Source: Alkalisalibacterium limincola (GTDB lineage Bacteria; Pseudomonadota; Gammaproteobacteria; Xanthomonadales; Xanthomonadaceae). Taken from it: a stretch of 64,000 bases of DNA. The notes beneath the pieces are model-generated. The model saw nothing but the letters and a program-made list of their open reading frames with translations, made no database searches and had not been told where the DNA came from. The stretch spans positions 248,001-312,000 of the forward strand of contig NZ_VRTS01000002.1 of the NCBI RefSeq assembly GCF_008017755.1. Direction: 5' to 3'. The translations under genes were made by a program, and so were the position numbers. Of this stretch, positions 54,046 through 64,000 are shown one piece after another; within the stretch, counting starts at the first letter, position 1, and the number at the start of each line of letters is the position of its first letter.

Positions 54046-56130
54046 ATGCTCCGATCCTTTCTGGCCACGGCACTGCTGGCGACCGGCCTCTCGTTGTCCG
54101 CGGCCCATCCGGCGCTGGCGCAGGGCCAGCCCCTGACAGCCGAAACCATGTGGGAGCTCAAGCGCCTCTCCAACCCGGCGGTGTCGCCGGACGGGCGCCA
54201 TACGCTGGTGCAGGTCTCGACCAGCGACAAGGACAAGGACCGCTCGCGCAATCGGATCTGGCTTTTCGACAACAGCGACAACAGCTCGCGGCCGTTGACG
54301 GCCGAAGACTCCGACAGCTCGCAGGCGGTATGGGCCCCGGACAGCCGCTCGATCGCCTTCGTTTCGCGCCGCGGCGAGGACGAGGCCGCGCAGGTCTACG
54401 TGATCAGCCTGGACGGCGGCGAGGCCCGTCGCGTGACCTCGGTGCCCACCGGTGCATCGGCGCCGAAGTGGTTCCCCGACAGCCGTCACGTGGCTTTCCT
54501 CAGCCGGGTCTGGGCGGACCTGGACGACTGGGAGGCGCAGGGCAAGCGGCAGAAGGAACGCAGCGACGCCAAGACCTCGGCGAAGACCTGGGACTCCGCG
54601 CCCGTGAGGCACTGGGATCGCTGGCTGGATGACCGCGAGACACACCTCTACCGGGTGTCGGTGGACGGCGGCGAGCCCGAGGCCATCACGCTGCCGCGTG
54701 GATTGGCATTGCCCGCCCAGGATGCCGGCGCCGGTCACTACGACATCGCGCCGGACGGTCGCGAAGTCGCGCTGGTCATCAATACCGACGAGTCCGGCGT
54801 TGCGCCGAATCCCGACATTTACGTGCTGCCGCTGGACGGCGGGGAGCCACGCAACATAACCCCCGACAACCCGGCCCCTGACACCGGCCCGCGCTACAGC
54901 CCGGATGGCCGCTACCTGGCCTATTCGCAGCAGCAGATCGTCGGCTTCTACGCCGACCGCGCGCGGTTGATGGTCAAGGACCGCCGTGCCGGATCCCGCC
55001 GCGTGGTCGCCGACGAGTTCGACCGATCCATCGGCGATCCGCTATGGAGCGCGGACAGCCGCAGCATCACCGCCGCCATCAATGATGCCGGTACGGTGCG
55101 CCTGTACCGGTTCGACCTTGGCAGCGGCCGCGAGTCCGCGATCACCGGCGACACCAGTTTCGGATCGCCGTCGATGTCGCGAGATGGCCGCGTGCTCGTG
55201 GCGCTCAACGAAAGTTTCGTACTCCCGCCGACGCTGGTGCGGGTGGACCCGCGCAACGGCCGCGCCACGCCGATGTCGACCTTCAACGACGAACTGCTGG
55301 CCACGATCGATTTCGGCACCTACGAGAGCGTGACCTACACCGGCGCCAACGGGGCGCAGATCCAGATGTGGGTGAGCTACCCGTCGGGCTTCGACCGCTC
55401 GCGCGAGTACCCGCTGTACCTGCTGCTGCACGGCGGGCCGCACAACGGCATTACCGACGGCTTCCACTGGCGGTGGAACGCGCAGGTGTTCAACACCTGG
55501 GGCTACGTGACGGCCTGGCACAACTTCCACGGCTCCTCGGGCTTCGGCCAGGAGTTCACCGATGCCATCACCAACGACTGGGCGACGCTGCCCTACGAGG
55601 ATACGATCCGGGCCGCGGAGTGGTTCGCCGCCCAGCCGTGGATCGACAGCGAACGCATGGCGGCCGGCGGCGGCAGTTACGGTGGCTACCTGGCCTCGCT
55701 GCTGCTGGGCCGAGAGCATCCGTTCCAGACGCTGGTGGCCCATGCGGCGGTGTACAACCACTACTCGCAGATGGCCGCGGACTTCGGCGCCACGCTGCGC
55801 CGCTTCGGCGAGTTCTGGGCCGACGGCGAGCGCTTCTTCCGCGACACCTCGCCACACTACGGCGCGGCCAACTTCGACACGCCCACGCTGGTGATCCACG
55901 GCGAACTGGACTACCGCGTGCCGGTCAACCACGGCGTGGAGCTTTTCAACACGCTGCAAAACCGTGGCGTGCGCAGCCGCTTCGTCTACTACCCCGACGA
56001 GAACCACTGGATCCTCAAGCACAACAACTCGCTGCACTGGTATCGCGAGAAGCAGGCATGGCTGGCGGAGTTCATCGGCGGCCAGGCGCCGGAGGACCCG
56101 TTGCCCGCGTCAGCGAATCCGGTCGAGTGA
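54046..56130 (+). CDS. Secreted S9 family serine peptidase (acylaminoacyl/DPP-like)
   Basis: 694 residues. Signal peptide 1-25 (FLATALLATGLSLSAAHPALAQ). Beta-propeller of WD-like blades (VSPDGRHTLVQV, WAPDSRSIAFVSR, YSPDGRYLAYSQ), then an alpha/beta-hydrolase domain with nucleophile GGSYGGY, Asp in HGELDYRVP and His in DENHW. Periplasmic or outer-membrane oligopeptidase. Starts within a gap of 169 bases after clpB. Its 3' end overlaps the next, convergent gene by 21 bases. Confidence 0.93.
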   Translation: MLRSFLATALLATGLSLSAAHPALAQGQPLTAETMWELKRLSNPAVSPDGRHTLVQVSTSDKDKDRSRNRIWLFDNSDNSSRPLTAEDSDSSQAVWAPDSRSIAFVSRRGEDEAAQVYVISLDGGEARRVTSVPTGASAPKWFPDSRHVAFLSRVWADLDDWEAQGKRQKERSDAKTSAKTWDSAPVRHWDRWLDDRETHLYRVSVDGGEPEAITLPRGLALPAQDAGAGHYDIAPDGREVALVINTDESGVAPNPDIYVLPLDGGEPRNITPDNPAPDTGPRYSPDGRYLAYSQQQIVGFYADRARLMVKDRRAGSRRVVADEFDRSIGDPLWSADSRSITAAINDAGTVRLYRFDLGSGRESAITGDTSFGSPSMSRDGRVLVALNESFVLPPTLVRVDPRNGRATPMSTFNDELLATIDFGTYESVTYTGANGAQIQMWVSYPSGFDRSREYPLYLLLHGGPHNGITDGFHWRWNAQVFNTWGYVTAWHNFHGSSGFGQEFTDAITNDWATLPYEDTIRAAEWFAAQPWIDSERMAAGGGSYGGYLASLLLGREHPFQTLVAHAAVYNHYSQMAADFGATLRRFGEFWADGERFFRDTSPHYGAANFDTPTLVIHGELDYRVPVNHGVELFNTLQNRGVRSRFVYYPDENHWILKHNNSLHWYREKQAWLAEFIGGQAPEDPLPASANPVE

Positions 56131-57078
56131 ATTGATGAGGGTGATCGGCGCCAGGCCCCAGCGCGTCCGGCAGTCGGATGGCACCTCATTGAACTTCATG
56201 GACAGGGCCGTGGGCTTGACGCGCATTCCGTATTCGACATCGGGCAAGGACGAGACCAGCATCGCATCGGACACGCTGCCGTCGGTTCTGATGCGAATCA
56301 GGAAGAGAGCCCGACCTGAGCTGGAGAGCCGCGTTCCGGACCGGAAGGTGAGACCTCCCGGGGATCGTCTGGGTTCGTGGACCCTGGTGTCGACCGAGAG
56401 CCTCTCCGCAACATTGCACTCCGGGCGTTCCATGTCGGACCAGACCTTGGCCCATCCCGTCCCGCGATGGTCGGGGCCTTCGGCAGCCTCGCGCAGCCGA
56501 TCGCCATGCGTTTGCACGAAGCCGGCGACATACTCTTCCAGTGCCTCTTTGTCGATTCTCGATCCGCCCGGAGAACGTTCGATCCGGGCGAGCAGCGAAG
56601 GTATGTAGCCCGTGGCACCCTCCCCCTCTTCGGGCTCTTGGCGCAGCTGGATGTAGGACTGCGCCCAAATGGCCGCTTCGAGCGGCCTGCGCTTGGCGAG
56701 TTCCAGCTCGGCTAGCCACAGCATCGATTCAAGGTCGCCGGACGTCAGGGCGATCTGCAGATAGTGCTCCGCGCGTTCCAGATCCCGGGCGGCGGGATTG
56801 GCGGGGTGGCTGTCGCCCATGAAGTACAGGCGGCCCAGCAGCATGGCCGCGGTCCGGCCACCCTCGTCGGCCTCGCGGATCACGAGTACCAGTTCCGACT
56901 CACGCTGCTCGGCGGAATGAGAGGGATTGATGACGTCGTGGAAGAACCACGGGAGTCGTTCTTCCTCTGTCCCAGTGCCGGGGATGGCGTTCCCGCCGTG
57001 GGCGACGGGCGTGATGGCCAGGCCGCAGGCAAGGGCCGCGATCAGGACCCGGTTCAATCCTCTTCCATGCGCTGACAT
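56110..57078 (-). CDS. Hypothetical secreted protein with helical repeats and TonB-C-like end
   Basis: 322 residues, not recognised as a named family. Signal peptide at 1-29 (ends VAHGGNA). Residues 70-150 look like Sel1/TPR helix pairs (AAMLLGRLYFMGD...AEHYLQIALTSGDLESMLWLAELELAKRRPLEAAIW). The last 60 residues (FLIRIRTDGSVSDAMLVSSLP...) resemble the TonB C-terminal fold. The ATG at 57078 is preferred because it opens the signal peptide. Such proteins occur in xanthomonads; function unknown. Confidence 0.7.
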   Translation of the reverse strand: MSAHGRGLNRVLIAALACGLAITPVAHGGNAIPGTGTEEERLPWFFHDVINPSHSAEQRESELVLVIREADEGGRTAAMLLGRLYFMGDSHPANPAARDLERAEHYLQIALTSGDLESMLWLAELELAKRRPLEAAIWAQSYIQLRQEPEEGEGATGYIPSLLARIERSPGGSRIDKEALEEYVAGFVQTHGDRLREAAEGPDHRGTGWAKVWSDMERPECNVAERLSVDTRVHEPRRSPGGLTFRSGTRLSSSGRALFLIRIRTDGSVSDAMLVSSLPDVEYGMRVKPTALSMKFNEVPSDCRTRWGLAPITLINSLDRIR

Positions 57079-57203
57079 GCCCTTGGCGTTCCTCTCGGCG
57101 GCTGGTGCTTGGAGCCATCTTGTCAATGGCGAATACGCCGCCAAGCCTACCCGTGCAGTCCCGTCGCTGCCATTCCCTGCGGGTCGCGTCCGGCGATGGT
57201 GCT

Positions 57204-57914
57204 TCAGTCGACCAGGAAATACTCCACCGTCGACACCACCCGCACCACCTTGACCTGCGGCGAGCCCTGGTCGCGCTCGCTGATCGTGATGACGCCCTGG
57301 TTGGCGCTGCGGATGCCACCGACGTTGGCACCCGAATCACTGGCGAACTGCTCGGCCGCGGCGCGGGCGTTCGCGGTGGCGTCGGCGATGAGCGCCGGCT
57401 TGATGTCGTTGAGGCGGGTGAACTCGAACTGCGGGAAGCCGCCCTCGGACAGCAGCACGCCGGCACTGACCAGTTCGCCGGTGTTGCGCACCGCCTCGAT
57501 GGCTTCGGACACGCGGTTGCTGCGCAGCGTGACGGTGGTCTGGTAGCGGAAGCGCTCGCGCGGCTGTTGCTCGCCCCAGGCGTAGGCCGCGCGGTCCTCC
57601 AGGCGTGGCGCGGAGACCACGATCTCGGACTCGGCGAAGCCGGCATCGAGGAAGAAGCGGCGAATCGCATCGGTGTTGGCGTCGAGCTGCGCCTGCATCT
57701 CGCCCAGGTCGTTGCCGCCCACGGCGTGCCCCAGCGGCCACACCACCAGGTCGGCGGCCACCTCCTGCTCGGCCAGGCCCTTGACCACGACGTAGCGGTC
57801 GTCGGTGCGGAACTTGGTCAGGCCCTGGCCGGCGAACCAGCCGCCCAGCGCCAGGCCGATCGCGACGAGGAGGGCGGAGAGCAGGGGAAGGCCGGTGTAG
57901 GTGGATCGCGACAT
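57204..57914 (-). CDS. SIMPL domain (DUF541) protein
   Basis: 236 residues. One N-terminal membrane segment (about 8-30) and a SIMPL domain (YVVVKGLAEQEVAADLVVWPLG ... SEAIEAVRNTGELVSAGV ... ANARAAAEQFAS). Anchored in the inner membrane facing the periplasm. Family linked to BP26/YggE-like stress proteins; molecular role unclear. Confidence 0.85.
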   Translation of the reverse strand: MSRSTYTGLPLLSALLVAIGLALGGWFAGQGLTKFRTDDRYVVVKGLAEQEVAADLVVWPLGHAVGGNDLGEMQAQLDANTDAIRRFFLDAGFAESEIVVSAPRLEDRAAYAWGEQQPRERFRYQTTVTLRSNRVSEAIEAVRNTGELVSAGVLLSEGGFPQFEFTRLNDIKPALIADATANARAAAEQFASDSGANVGGIRSANQGVITISERDQGSPQVKVVRVVSTVEYFLVD

Positions 57915-57960
57915 GGGAGGGTCTCCTGGAATTCGCGAAAGCATACGCCGCGGCCCAGGC

Positions 57961-57991
57961 AAAAAAGAGGCGGGCCACTGGGGCCCGCCTC
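57961..57991 (-). terminator. Rho-independent terminator of ahcY
   Basis: Reading the minus strand, GAGGCGGGCC pairs with GGCCCGCCTC (57982-57991 with 57967-57976), five-base loop, then six Ts. It lies 41 bases past the ahcY stop. Confidence 0.92.
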
Positions 57992-58031
57992 GATCGTTCA
58001 GCCGGTGTTCGCCGTCGCGCGACGGCGCGGC

Positions 58032-59473
<1,442 letters not shown>

Positions 59474-59498
59474 GGCGTTTCTCCGTGTGAATTCGGGG

Positions 59499-59570
59499 AA
59501 GGGCGCCGTTGTTGCGTGTTGCCCGCATCGAGCCTGGCCTGCCTTGCGCAGGTCGCAGCGCCCCTCGGTG
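59499..59570 (-). promoter_or_regulatory. SAH riboswitch in the ahcY leader
   Basis: On the minus strand the leader contains CCGAGGGGCGCTGCGACC ... CCAGGCTCGA ... CAACGGCGCCC, the conserved blocks of the SAH riboswitch. P1 pairs GGGCGC (59558-59563) with GCGCCC (59501-59506); P2 pairs CCTGC with GCAGG (59548-59552 and 59539-59543); CGAG (59564-59567) can pair with CTCG (59529-59532) as the pseudoknot. It ends 26 bases before the ahcY ATG. High SAH is known to switch such genes on. Confidence 0.9.
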
Positions 59571-59583
59571 CGGTGGACTCGAA

Positions 59584-59589
59584 ATTATA
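59584..59589 (-). promoter_or_regulatory. -10 element of the ahcY promoter
   Basis: A perfect TATAAT on the minus strand, about seven bases before the predicted transcript start and 14 before the riboswitch. No good -35 at 16-18 bases. Confidence 0.6.
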
Positions 59590-59678
59590 TCGCCACCGTG
59601 TCGGCTGGCGATGAACGCTGCCGACCGGTGGAACGGGCACGGCCGCATCACGCGGCCGGTGCCGGGTACTGCATCGGC

Positions 59679-60878
59679 CTACTTGAGCTTGGCGTCCGCG
59701 CGCAGCGCCTCGGCGCGGTCGGTCTTCTCCCAGCTGAACTTGGTGAAGGCCTCGCCGTTGGGCAGCTTCACGTCCACCGGCTTGCGGCCGAAATGGCCGT
59801 AGGCGGCGGTGTCCCGGTACATCGGGTGCACCAGGTCGAGCATCTGCAGGATGCCGAACGGACGCAGGTCGAAGTGCTTGCGGATCAGCTTCTCGATCTT
59901 GTCGTCGGCGATCTTGCCGGTGCCGAAGGTGGTGACCGAGATCGAGGTCGGCTGGGCGACGCCGATGGCGTAGCTCACCTGCACCTCGCAGCGGTCGGCC
60001 AGGCCGGCGGCAACGACGTTCTTGGCGACATAGCGCGCGGCGTAGGCGGCCGAGCGGTCGACCTTGGACGGGTCCTTGCCCGAGAACGCGCCACCGCCGT
60101 GGCGGGCCCAGCCGCCGTAGGTGTCGACGATGATCTTGCGGCCGGTGAGGCCGCAGTCGCCCACCGGGCCACCGATCTCGAACTTGCCGGTCGGGTTGAT
60201 GTGGAACTTGGTGCCCTTGTGCAGCCACTTCTCCGGCAGCACCGGCCCGCAGATGTGCTCGCGCACGGCCTCGATGAGGTCCTTCTGCTTCACGCCCGGG
60301 GCGTGCTGGGTCGACAGCACCACCGCGTCGATCGCCACGGCCTTGCCGTCCTCGTAGCGCAGGGTCACCTGGCTCTTCGCGTCCGGCCGCAGCCAGGGCA
60401 GCGGGGAGTTCTTCTTGTTGCGGATCTTCGCCTGCTGCTCGACCAGGCGGTGCGAGTAGTGGATTGCGGCCGGCATGAAGGTCGGGGTCTCGTTGGTGGC
60501 GTAGCCGAACATCAGGCCCTGGTCGCCGGCGCCCTGCTCCTCGGGCTTCTTGCGGTCCACGCCCTGGGCGATGTGGGTGGACTGCTTGCCGATGAGGTTG
60601 AGCACGCCACAGGTCTCGCCGTCGAAGCCGACGTCGGAGCTGTTGTAGCCGATGTCGAGGATCACGCGGCGCGTGATCGCCTCCAGGTCGACCCAGGCCG
60701 ACGTGGTGATCTCGCCGGCGATGATCGCCACGCCGGTCTTGACCATCGTTTCGCAGGCCACGCGTGCGCGCTTGTCTTCGGCCAGGATCGCGTCGAGCAC
60801 GGCATCGGAGATCTGGTCGGCGATCTTGTCCGGATGGCCTTCGGAGACCGACTCGGAGGTGAAGAGGTAGCTGCTCAT
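59679..60878 (-). CDS. metK: S-adenosylmethionine synthetase MetK
   Basis: 399 residues. Makes SAM from methionine and ATP. ATP-binding and metal motifs: [34 protein letters not shown] and [16 protein letters not shown]. Start [11 protein letters not shown] chosen by family usage; an in-frame ATG three codons upstream (60887) is closer to the AAAGGA. Followed by ahcY, so SAM synthesis and SAH removal are neighbours. Preceded by a structured leader. Confidence 0.97.
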   Translation of the reverse strand: MSSYLFTSESVSEGHPDKIADQISDAVLDAILAEDKRARVACETMVKTGVAIIAGEITTSAWVDLEAITRRVILDIGYNSSDVGFDGETCGVLNLIGKQSTHIAQGVDRKKPEEQGAGDQGLMFGYATNETPTFMPAAIHYSHRLVEQQAKIRNKKNSPLPWLRPDAKSQVTLRYEDGKAVAIDAVVLSTQHAPGVKQKDLIEAVREHICGPVLPEKWLHKGTKFHINPTGKFEIGGPVGDCGLTGRKIIVDTYGGWARHGGGAFSGKDPSKVDRSAAYAARYVAKNVVAAGLADRCEVQVSYAIGVAQPTSISVTTFGTGKIADDKIEKLIRKHFDLRPFGILQMLDLVHPMYRDTAAYGHFGRKPVDVKLPNGEAFTKFSWEKTDRAEALRADAKLK

Positions 60879-60887
60879 CGCGGGCAT

Positions 60888-61012
60888 GTATCCTTTGATT
60901 CGGATGAAAGGATGTTGCTGGGTCGGGCATGATAAACGACCGCGGCCGAGTATGCATCTGCCGGGGTTAAGCAGGTGTTGCCGGGGATTCATCCGTTTGC
61001 GGCTCACCTCGC
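60888..61012 (-). promoter_or_regulatory. metK: Structured metK 5' leader, possible novel SAM-responsive element
   Basis: Minus-strand reading shows a stem AGGTG/CACCT (about 61005-61009 with 60973-60977) enclosing GATGAATCCCCGGCAAC, which resembles the conserved SAM-I core string. CGGATGAA in that core (60988-60995) is perfectly complementary to TTCATCCG (60901-60908) immediately upstream of the AAAGGA ribosome-binding site. The SAM-I P2 and GCTAA elements are absent, so it is not a canonical SAM-I. Functional call is inference. Confidence 0.4.
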
Positions 61013-61044
61013 GCCGACGCCCGGATGGGATAGCATGCGCGCCC

Positions 61045-62103
61045 ATGGATTCCCTGACCCAGATCGTGCTCGGCGCTTCGGTGGCCGCATTGGCGGTGCC
61101 CGGGCCGCATCGCCGCAAGGCGGTCGCCGTGGGTGCCGCGCTGGGCACCTTTCCCGACCTCGACGTCATCCCGCTGGCGATGATGGATGTCGACCCGGTG
61201 CGCTACATGGTGTGGCATCGGGGCATCACCCACTCCTTCCTCTTCCTCGCCGTGTTCGGCGCCGGGCTGTGGTGGCTGCTGTCACGGGTGTGGACGCCGG
61301 TGCGCGAGGATCCGCGCGCCTGGCTGTGGGCGATCCAGCTGGCGCTCCTGACCCACCCGCTGCTCGACGCACTCACCGTCTATGGCACCCAGCTGTGGTG
61401 GCCGCTGCCGCTGTCCCCGACGATGTGGTCGAGCGTGTTCATCATCGATCCGCTCTACACCCTTCCCCTGCTGGTGGGCGTCATCGCGACGCTGGCCGGC
61501 GGCGCGAGGGCCTGGGTGCGCTCGTTCCTGCTGGCCGGGGTGGTGTTGAGTAGCGCCTATCTCGGCTGGAGCCTGGCGGCCAAGGCCCTGGTCGAGCGCG
61601 CGGTGTCCCGGACGCTTGTCGACACGCCGCTGCACGATGCGCCGCGCTTCAGCGTGCCGATGCCGTTCAACACGTTGCTGTGGCGGGTCGTCGTGATGAC
61701 GCCGGAGGGCTACCTGGAAGGGCAGTACTCGGTGGTTGCCGACCGTGGCCGGGTGCGGTTCGACGCGCACCCCAGCGACGTCGGGGCGCTTCACGAGGTG
61801 GGCGGGTTCGAGGCGGTGCAGCGACTGCACTGGTTCAACCGCGGCTTCATGCGTGCACGCGAACACGACGACCGGCTGGTGCTGTCCGATCTGCGCATGG
61901 GGCTGGAGCCGCACTACACCTTCAATTTCGCCGTGGCCGAGCGCGTCGATGGCGCGTGGGTGGAGATCGAGCCGGAGCAGATCCGCTGGCGCCGCGAGGA
62001 TGTCGGTGGGCAGCTGGCGGCGATGTGGCGACGCATCTGGAGCGCGGAGCCGGCGGAACCGTCCCCGGGGCCGGGTTCGTCGGTTGGCGGGCCAGCGCAG
62101 TAG
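61045..62103 (+). CDS. YdjM/DUF457-type membrane protein (metal-dependent hydrolase-like)
   Basis: 352 residues. N-terminal [27 protein letters not shown] and [10 protein letters not shown] (His and Asp residues typical of YdjM/LexA-regulated membrane proteins), four or so membrane helices to about residue 180, then a soluble C-terminal domain of about 170 residues. The ATG at 61045 opens the family motif; the frame is open upstream. Divergent from metK. Function unknown. Confidence 0.85.
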   Translation: MDSLTQIVLGASVAALAVPGPHRRKAVAVGAALGTFPDLDVIPLAMMDVDPVRYMVWHRGITHSFLFLAVFGAGLWWLLSRVWTPVREDPRAWLWAIQLALLTHPLLDALTVYGTQLWWPLPLSPTMWSSVFIIDPLYTLPLLVGVIATLAGGARAWVRSFLLAGVVLSSAYLGWSLAAKALVERAVSRTLVDTPLHDAPRFSVPMPFNTLLWRVVVMTPEGYLEGQYSVVADRGRVRFDAHPSDVGALHEVGGFEAVQRLHWFNRGFMRAREHDDRLVLSDLRMGLEPHYTFNFAVAERVDGAWVEIEPEQIRWRREDVGGQLAAMWRRIWSAEPAEPSPGPGSSVGGPAQ

Positions 62104-62128
62104 GCCCCGGCTTGCCGGCCTGCGGTCG

Positions 62129-63118
62129 TCAGGCAGCGATGTCGAGTTCGCCTGCCACCAGTGCGTCGAAATAGTCGCGGGTCAGCGCCAGCTGGGCATC
62201 CGCCGTTTCGGCGCGATTGACGACGGCGCGGAAGGCGGCGTTTTCCGGGCGGTCCTTCGCGTACCAGCCGAGGTGCTTGCGGGCGATGCGGACGCCGGCC
62301 TGCTCGCCGTAGAACGCGTGCAGCGCCTGCAGGTGTTCCAGCAGGATCCGGCCGACCTCCTCCAGCGACGGTGGGTCGAGGTATTCGCCGGTGGCCAGGT
62401 GGTGGGCGATCTCGCCCAGGATCCACGGCCGGCCCTGGGCGGCACGGCCCACCATGACGGCATCGCAACCGGTGTGCTCGAGCACCGCACGCGCCTTGTC
62501 CGGCGAATCGATGTCGCCGTTGGCGATGACCGGGATGTCGAGCGCCGCCTTGATCGCGGCGATCGTGTCGTATTCCGCCTCGCCCTTGTAGAGCTGGTCG
62601 CGGGTGCGGCCGTGCACGGCCAACGCGACGATGCCGCTGTCCTGGGCGATGCGGGCGATGGACGGCGCGTTGCGGTGGGCGCTGTCCCATCCGGTGCGGA
62701 TCTTCAGCGTCACCGGCACGTCGACCGCGGCCACCACGGCCGACACGATGCGGCCCACCAGGGCCTCGTCGCGCATGAGCGCCGAACCGGCCCAGGCGTT
62801 GCACACCTTCTTCGCCGGGCAGCCCATGTTGATGTCGATGATCTGCGCGCCGTGGTCGACGTTGAAGCGCGCCGCCTCGGCCATCGCCACCGGGTCGGTG
62901 CCGGCGATCTGCACGCTTATGGGGTCGGGCTCGCCGACGTGGTCCATGCGCGAGAGCGACTTGCGCGTGTGCCACAGGCACGGGTTGGCGCTGGTCATCT
63001 CCGACACCGCCAGGCCCGCGCCCAGCCGCTTGCACAGCAACCGGAACGGCTTGTCGGTGACCCCGGCCATCGGGGCCAGGATCACGCGGGGCTGGATCTG
63101 GAACTCGCCGATGCGCAT
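62129..63118 (-). CDS. dusB: tRNA-dihydrouridine synthase DusB
   Basis: 329 residues. Flavin TIM barrel that reduces uridines in tRNA D-loops. APMAGVTDKPFR near the start, catalytic Cys in INMGCPAKKVC, and GRAAQGRPWIL (FMN site). ATG at 63118 gives MRIGEFQIQPRVILAPMAG; the frame is open upstream without family similarity. A fis gene, often next to dusB, is not seen in this window. Confidence 0.95.
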   Translation of the reverse strand: MRIGEFQIQPRVILAPMAGVTDKPFRLLCKRLGAGLAVSEMTSANPCLWHTRKSLSRMDHVGEPDPISVQIAGTDPVAMAEAARFNVDHGAQIIDINMGCPAKKVCNAWAGSALMRDEALVGRIVSAVVAAVDVPVTLKIRTGWDSAHRNAPSIARIAQDSGIVALAVHGRTRDQLYKGEAEYDTIAAIKAALDIPVIANGDIDSPDKARAVLEHTGCDAVMVGRAAQGRPWILGEIAHHLATGEYLDPPSLEEVGRILLEHLQALHAFYGEQAGVRIARKHLGWYAKDRPENAAFRAVVNRAETADAQLALTRDYFDALVAGELDIAA

Positions 63119-63147
63119 CCGGCGATTATACCGGTGGGTCGCCGGCC

Positions 63148-64000
63148 TCAGCCGAAGCGGCGGGCAAGGTCGGCGGCCGTGGGCATGGCCAGGGCCGCGC
63201 CGCGCCGCTCGGTCGACAGGCCGGCGTAGCGGCCGGCGAACACGATGGCATCGTCCAGGGGGGCGCCCTCTGACAGCCGGGCGCACAGGGCACCGTTGAA
63301 CGCATCGCCCGCGCCGGTCGAGTCGATGCAGTCCACCGCTTCGGCGGCGAACCGCGTGACCTGGCCGGAATCGACCAGCACGCAGCCGCCGGCGCCCAGC
63401 GTCACCAGCACGCGGGGGCAGGGCAGGACCGCGCAGGCGAGGGCCAGCGCTTCATCGTCCAGTCCCGCCACGGCCTCGGGCGCCACCTCCAGGCCATCGA
63501 AGCGGTGCATCAACGCACTGAACTCGCTTTCGTTGGGCGTGATCAGTTCGCAGGCCTGCAGCATCGCCGCGTCGACCTGAGCGTCGACGGGTGCGGGATT
63601 GAGTACGGTGAACAGGCCGCGTTCCCGGCCATGTTCCAGTGCGTGCCGGATTGCGCCCGCCGGCGACTCCAGCTGTGCCAGCAGCACCCGCGCGCCCGCG
63701 TGGCCGCCGATGGCGTCGGTGATGAAGGCGGGCGTCAGGTGCAGGTTCGCACCCAGGGCCACGACAATCAGGTTGCGGCCGGCTGCATCGACCAGCACCG
63801 CGGCGGTGCCCGAGGGCTGCGCCGGCACGGATTCGATTTCCAGCACGAGTTGGTTCTCCGCGGCCAGCGCGCGCGCAATGCCGGCGGCGGCGTCCTCGCC
63901 CAGCGCGCCGACGAAGCAGGTGGCCGCGCGGCGCGCACCGCCGCGATGGCCTGGTTGAAGCCCTTGCCGCCGGGCCCGCTGGCGTAGTGGCCGCTGCGGG
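63148..64000 (-). CDS. rbsK: Ribokinase-like PfkB family sugar kinase, 5' end outside window and frameshifted
   Basis: Visible part: GPGGKGFNQAIAAVRA (N-terminal PfkB signature) at the right edge, then ATCFVGALGEDAAAGIARAL in another frame, break near 63929 where one base seems lost, then SAPxPSGTAAVLVDAAG-like core and the C-terminal signature STGAGDAFNGAL with the catalytic Asp. Together these suit a kinase phosphorylating ribose or a similar sugar. Start codon lies beyond 64000. Substrate uncertain among PfkB members. Confidence 0.85.
   Translation of the reverse strand, partial: PQRPLRQRARRQGLQPGHRGGARRAATCFVGALGEDAAAGIARALAAENQLVLEIESVPAQPSGTAAVLVDAAGRNLIVVALGANLHLTPAFITDAIGGHAGARVLLAQLESPAGAIRHALEHGRERGLFTVLNPAPVDAQVDAAMLQACELITPNESEFSALMHRFDGLEVAPEAVAGLDDEALALACAVLPCPRVLVTLGAGGCVLVDSGQVTRFAAEAVDCIDSTGAGDAFNGALCARLSEGAPLDDAIVFAGRYAGLSTERRGAALAMPTAADLARRFG

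Noticed and set aside
60888-61012. Canonical SAM-I riboswitch before metK
   Set aside because: Only the core string is similar; P2 GAGGGA block and GCTAA junction are missing. Kept as an unclassified leader instead.

Overview
The window is a GC-rich chromosomal segment of a gammaproteobacterium, most likely family Xanthomonadaceae (Lysobacter, Luteimonas or Pseudoxanthomonas type). This rests on gene order, which I know to be typical of that family but could not search: rsmI - rnpB - mraZ heading the division/cell-wall (dcw) cluster; lpxC - DUF721 - M23 peptidase - secA - Nudix/ThiE fusion; coaE next to pilD-pilC-pilB; and pilR-pilS divergent from sucCD. The bamD / rluD-pgeF-clpB layout matches E. 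coli as well.

Layout. 1-16470: end of rsmI, RNase P RNA, an mra promoter with ten-base-phased MraZ boxes, and an almost gapless operon mraZ-rsmH-ftsL-ftsI-murE-murF-mraY-ftsW-murG-murC-ddl-ftsQ-ftsA-ftsZ, which makes lipid II and builds the septum. 16760-24000: lpxC, dciA, an M23 peptidase, secA, the Nudix/ThiE fusion and coaE. 24137-44047: type IV pilus region: a GGDEF diguanylate cyclase, pilD, pilC, pilB, an accessory glycan cassette (two glycosyltransferases, two methyltransferases, a flippase-like membrane protein, a GT-C membrane protein), two pilins behind a sigma-54 promoter, a membrane-bound spermidine-synthase-like protein, and pilR/pilS. 44270-57914: sucCD, nadE, bamD, rluD-pgeF-clpB (clpB with a sigma-32 promoter), a secreted S9 peptidase, a hypothetical secreted protein and a SIMPL protein. 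57961-64000: ahcY behind an SAH riboswitch, metK with an unusual structured leader, a YdjM-like membrane protein, dusB and the end of a ribokinase gene.

How the genes work together. PilS/PilR and sigma-54 should drive the pilin promoter; PilB, PilC and PilD assemble the fibre; the cyclase beside pilD could tie pilus activity to c-di-GMP. The glycan cassette lies between pilB and the pilins, and its GT-C gene follows the second pilin on the same strand, so pilin glycosylation is the most attractive undescribed function here. MetK makes SAM, methyltransferases turn it into SAH, and AhcY clears SAH under riboswitch control.

Quality warning. At least twelve genes, including ftsI, murG, ftsZ (twice), pilB, sucC and ahcY, carry single-base frameshifts at short G/C runs. 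In each case adding or removing one base restores the family sequence and a whole-codon gene length. I treat these as sequencing or assembly errors, report full gene spans and give the break points. No tRNA, CRISPR array, insertion sequence or prophage was recognised.
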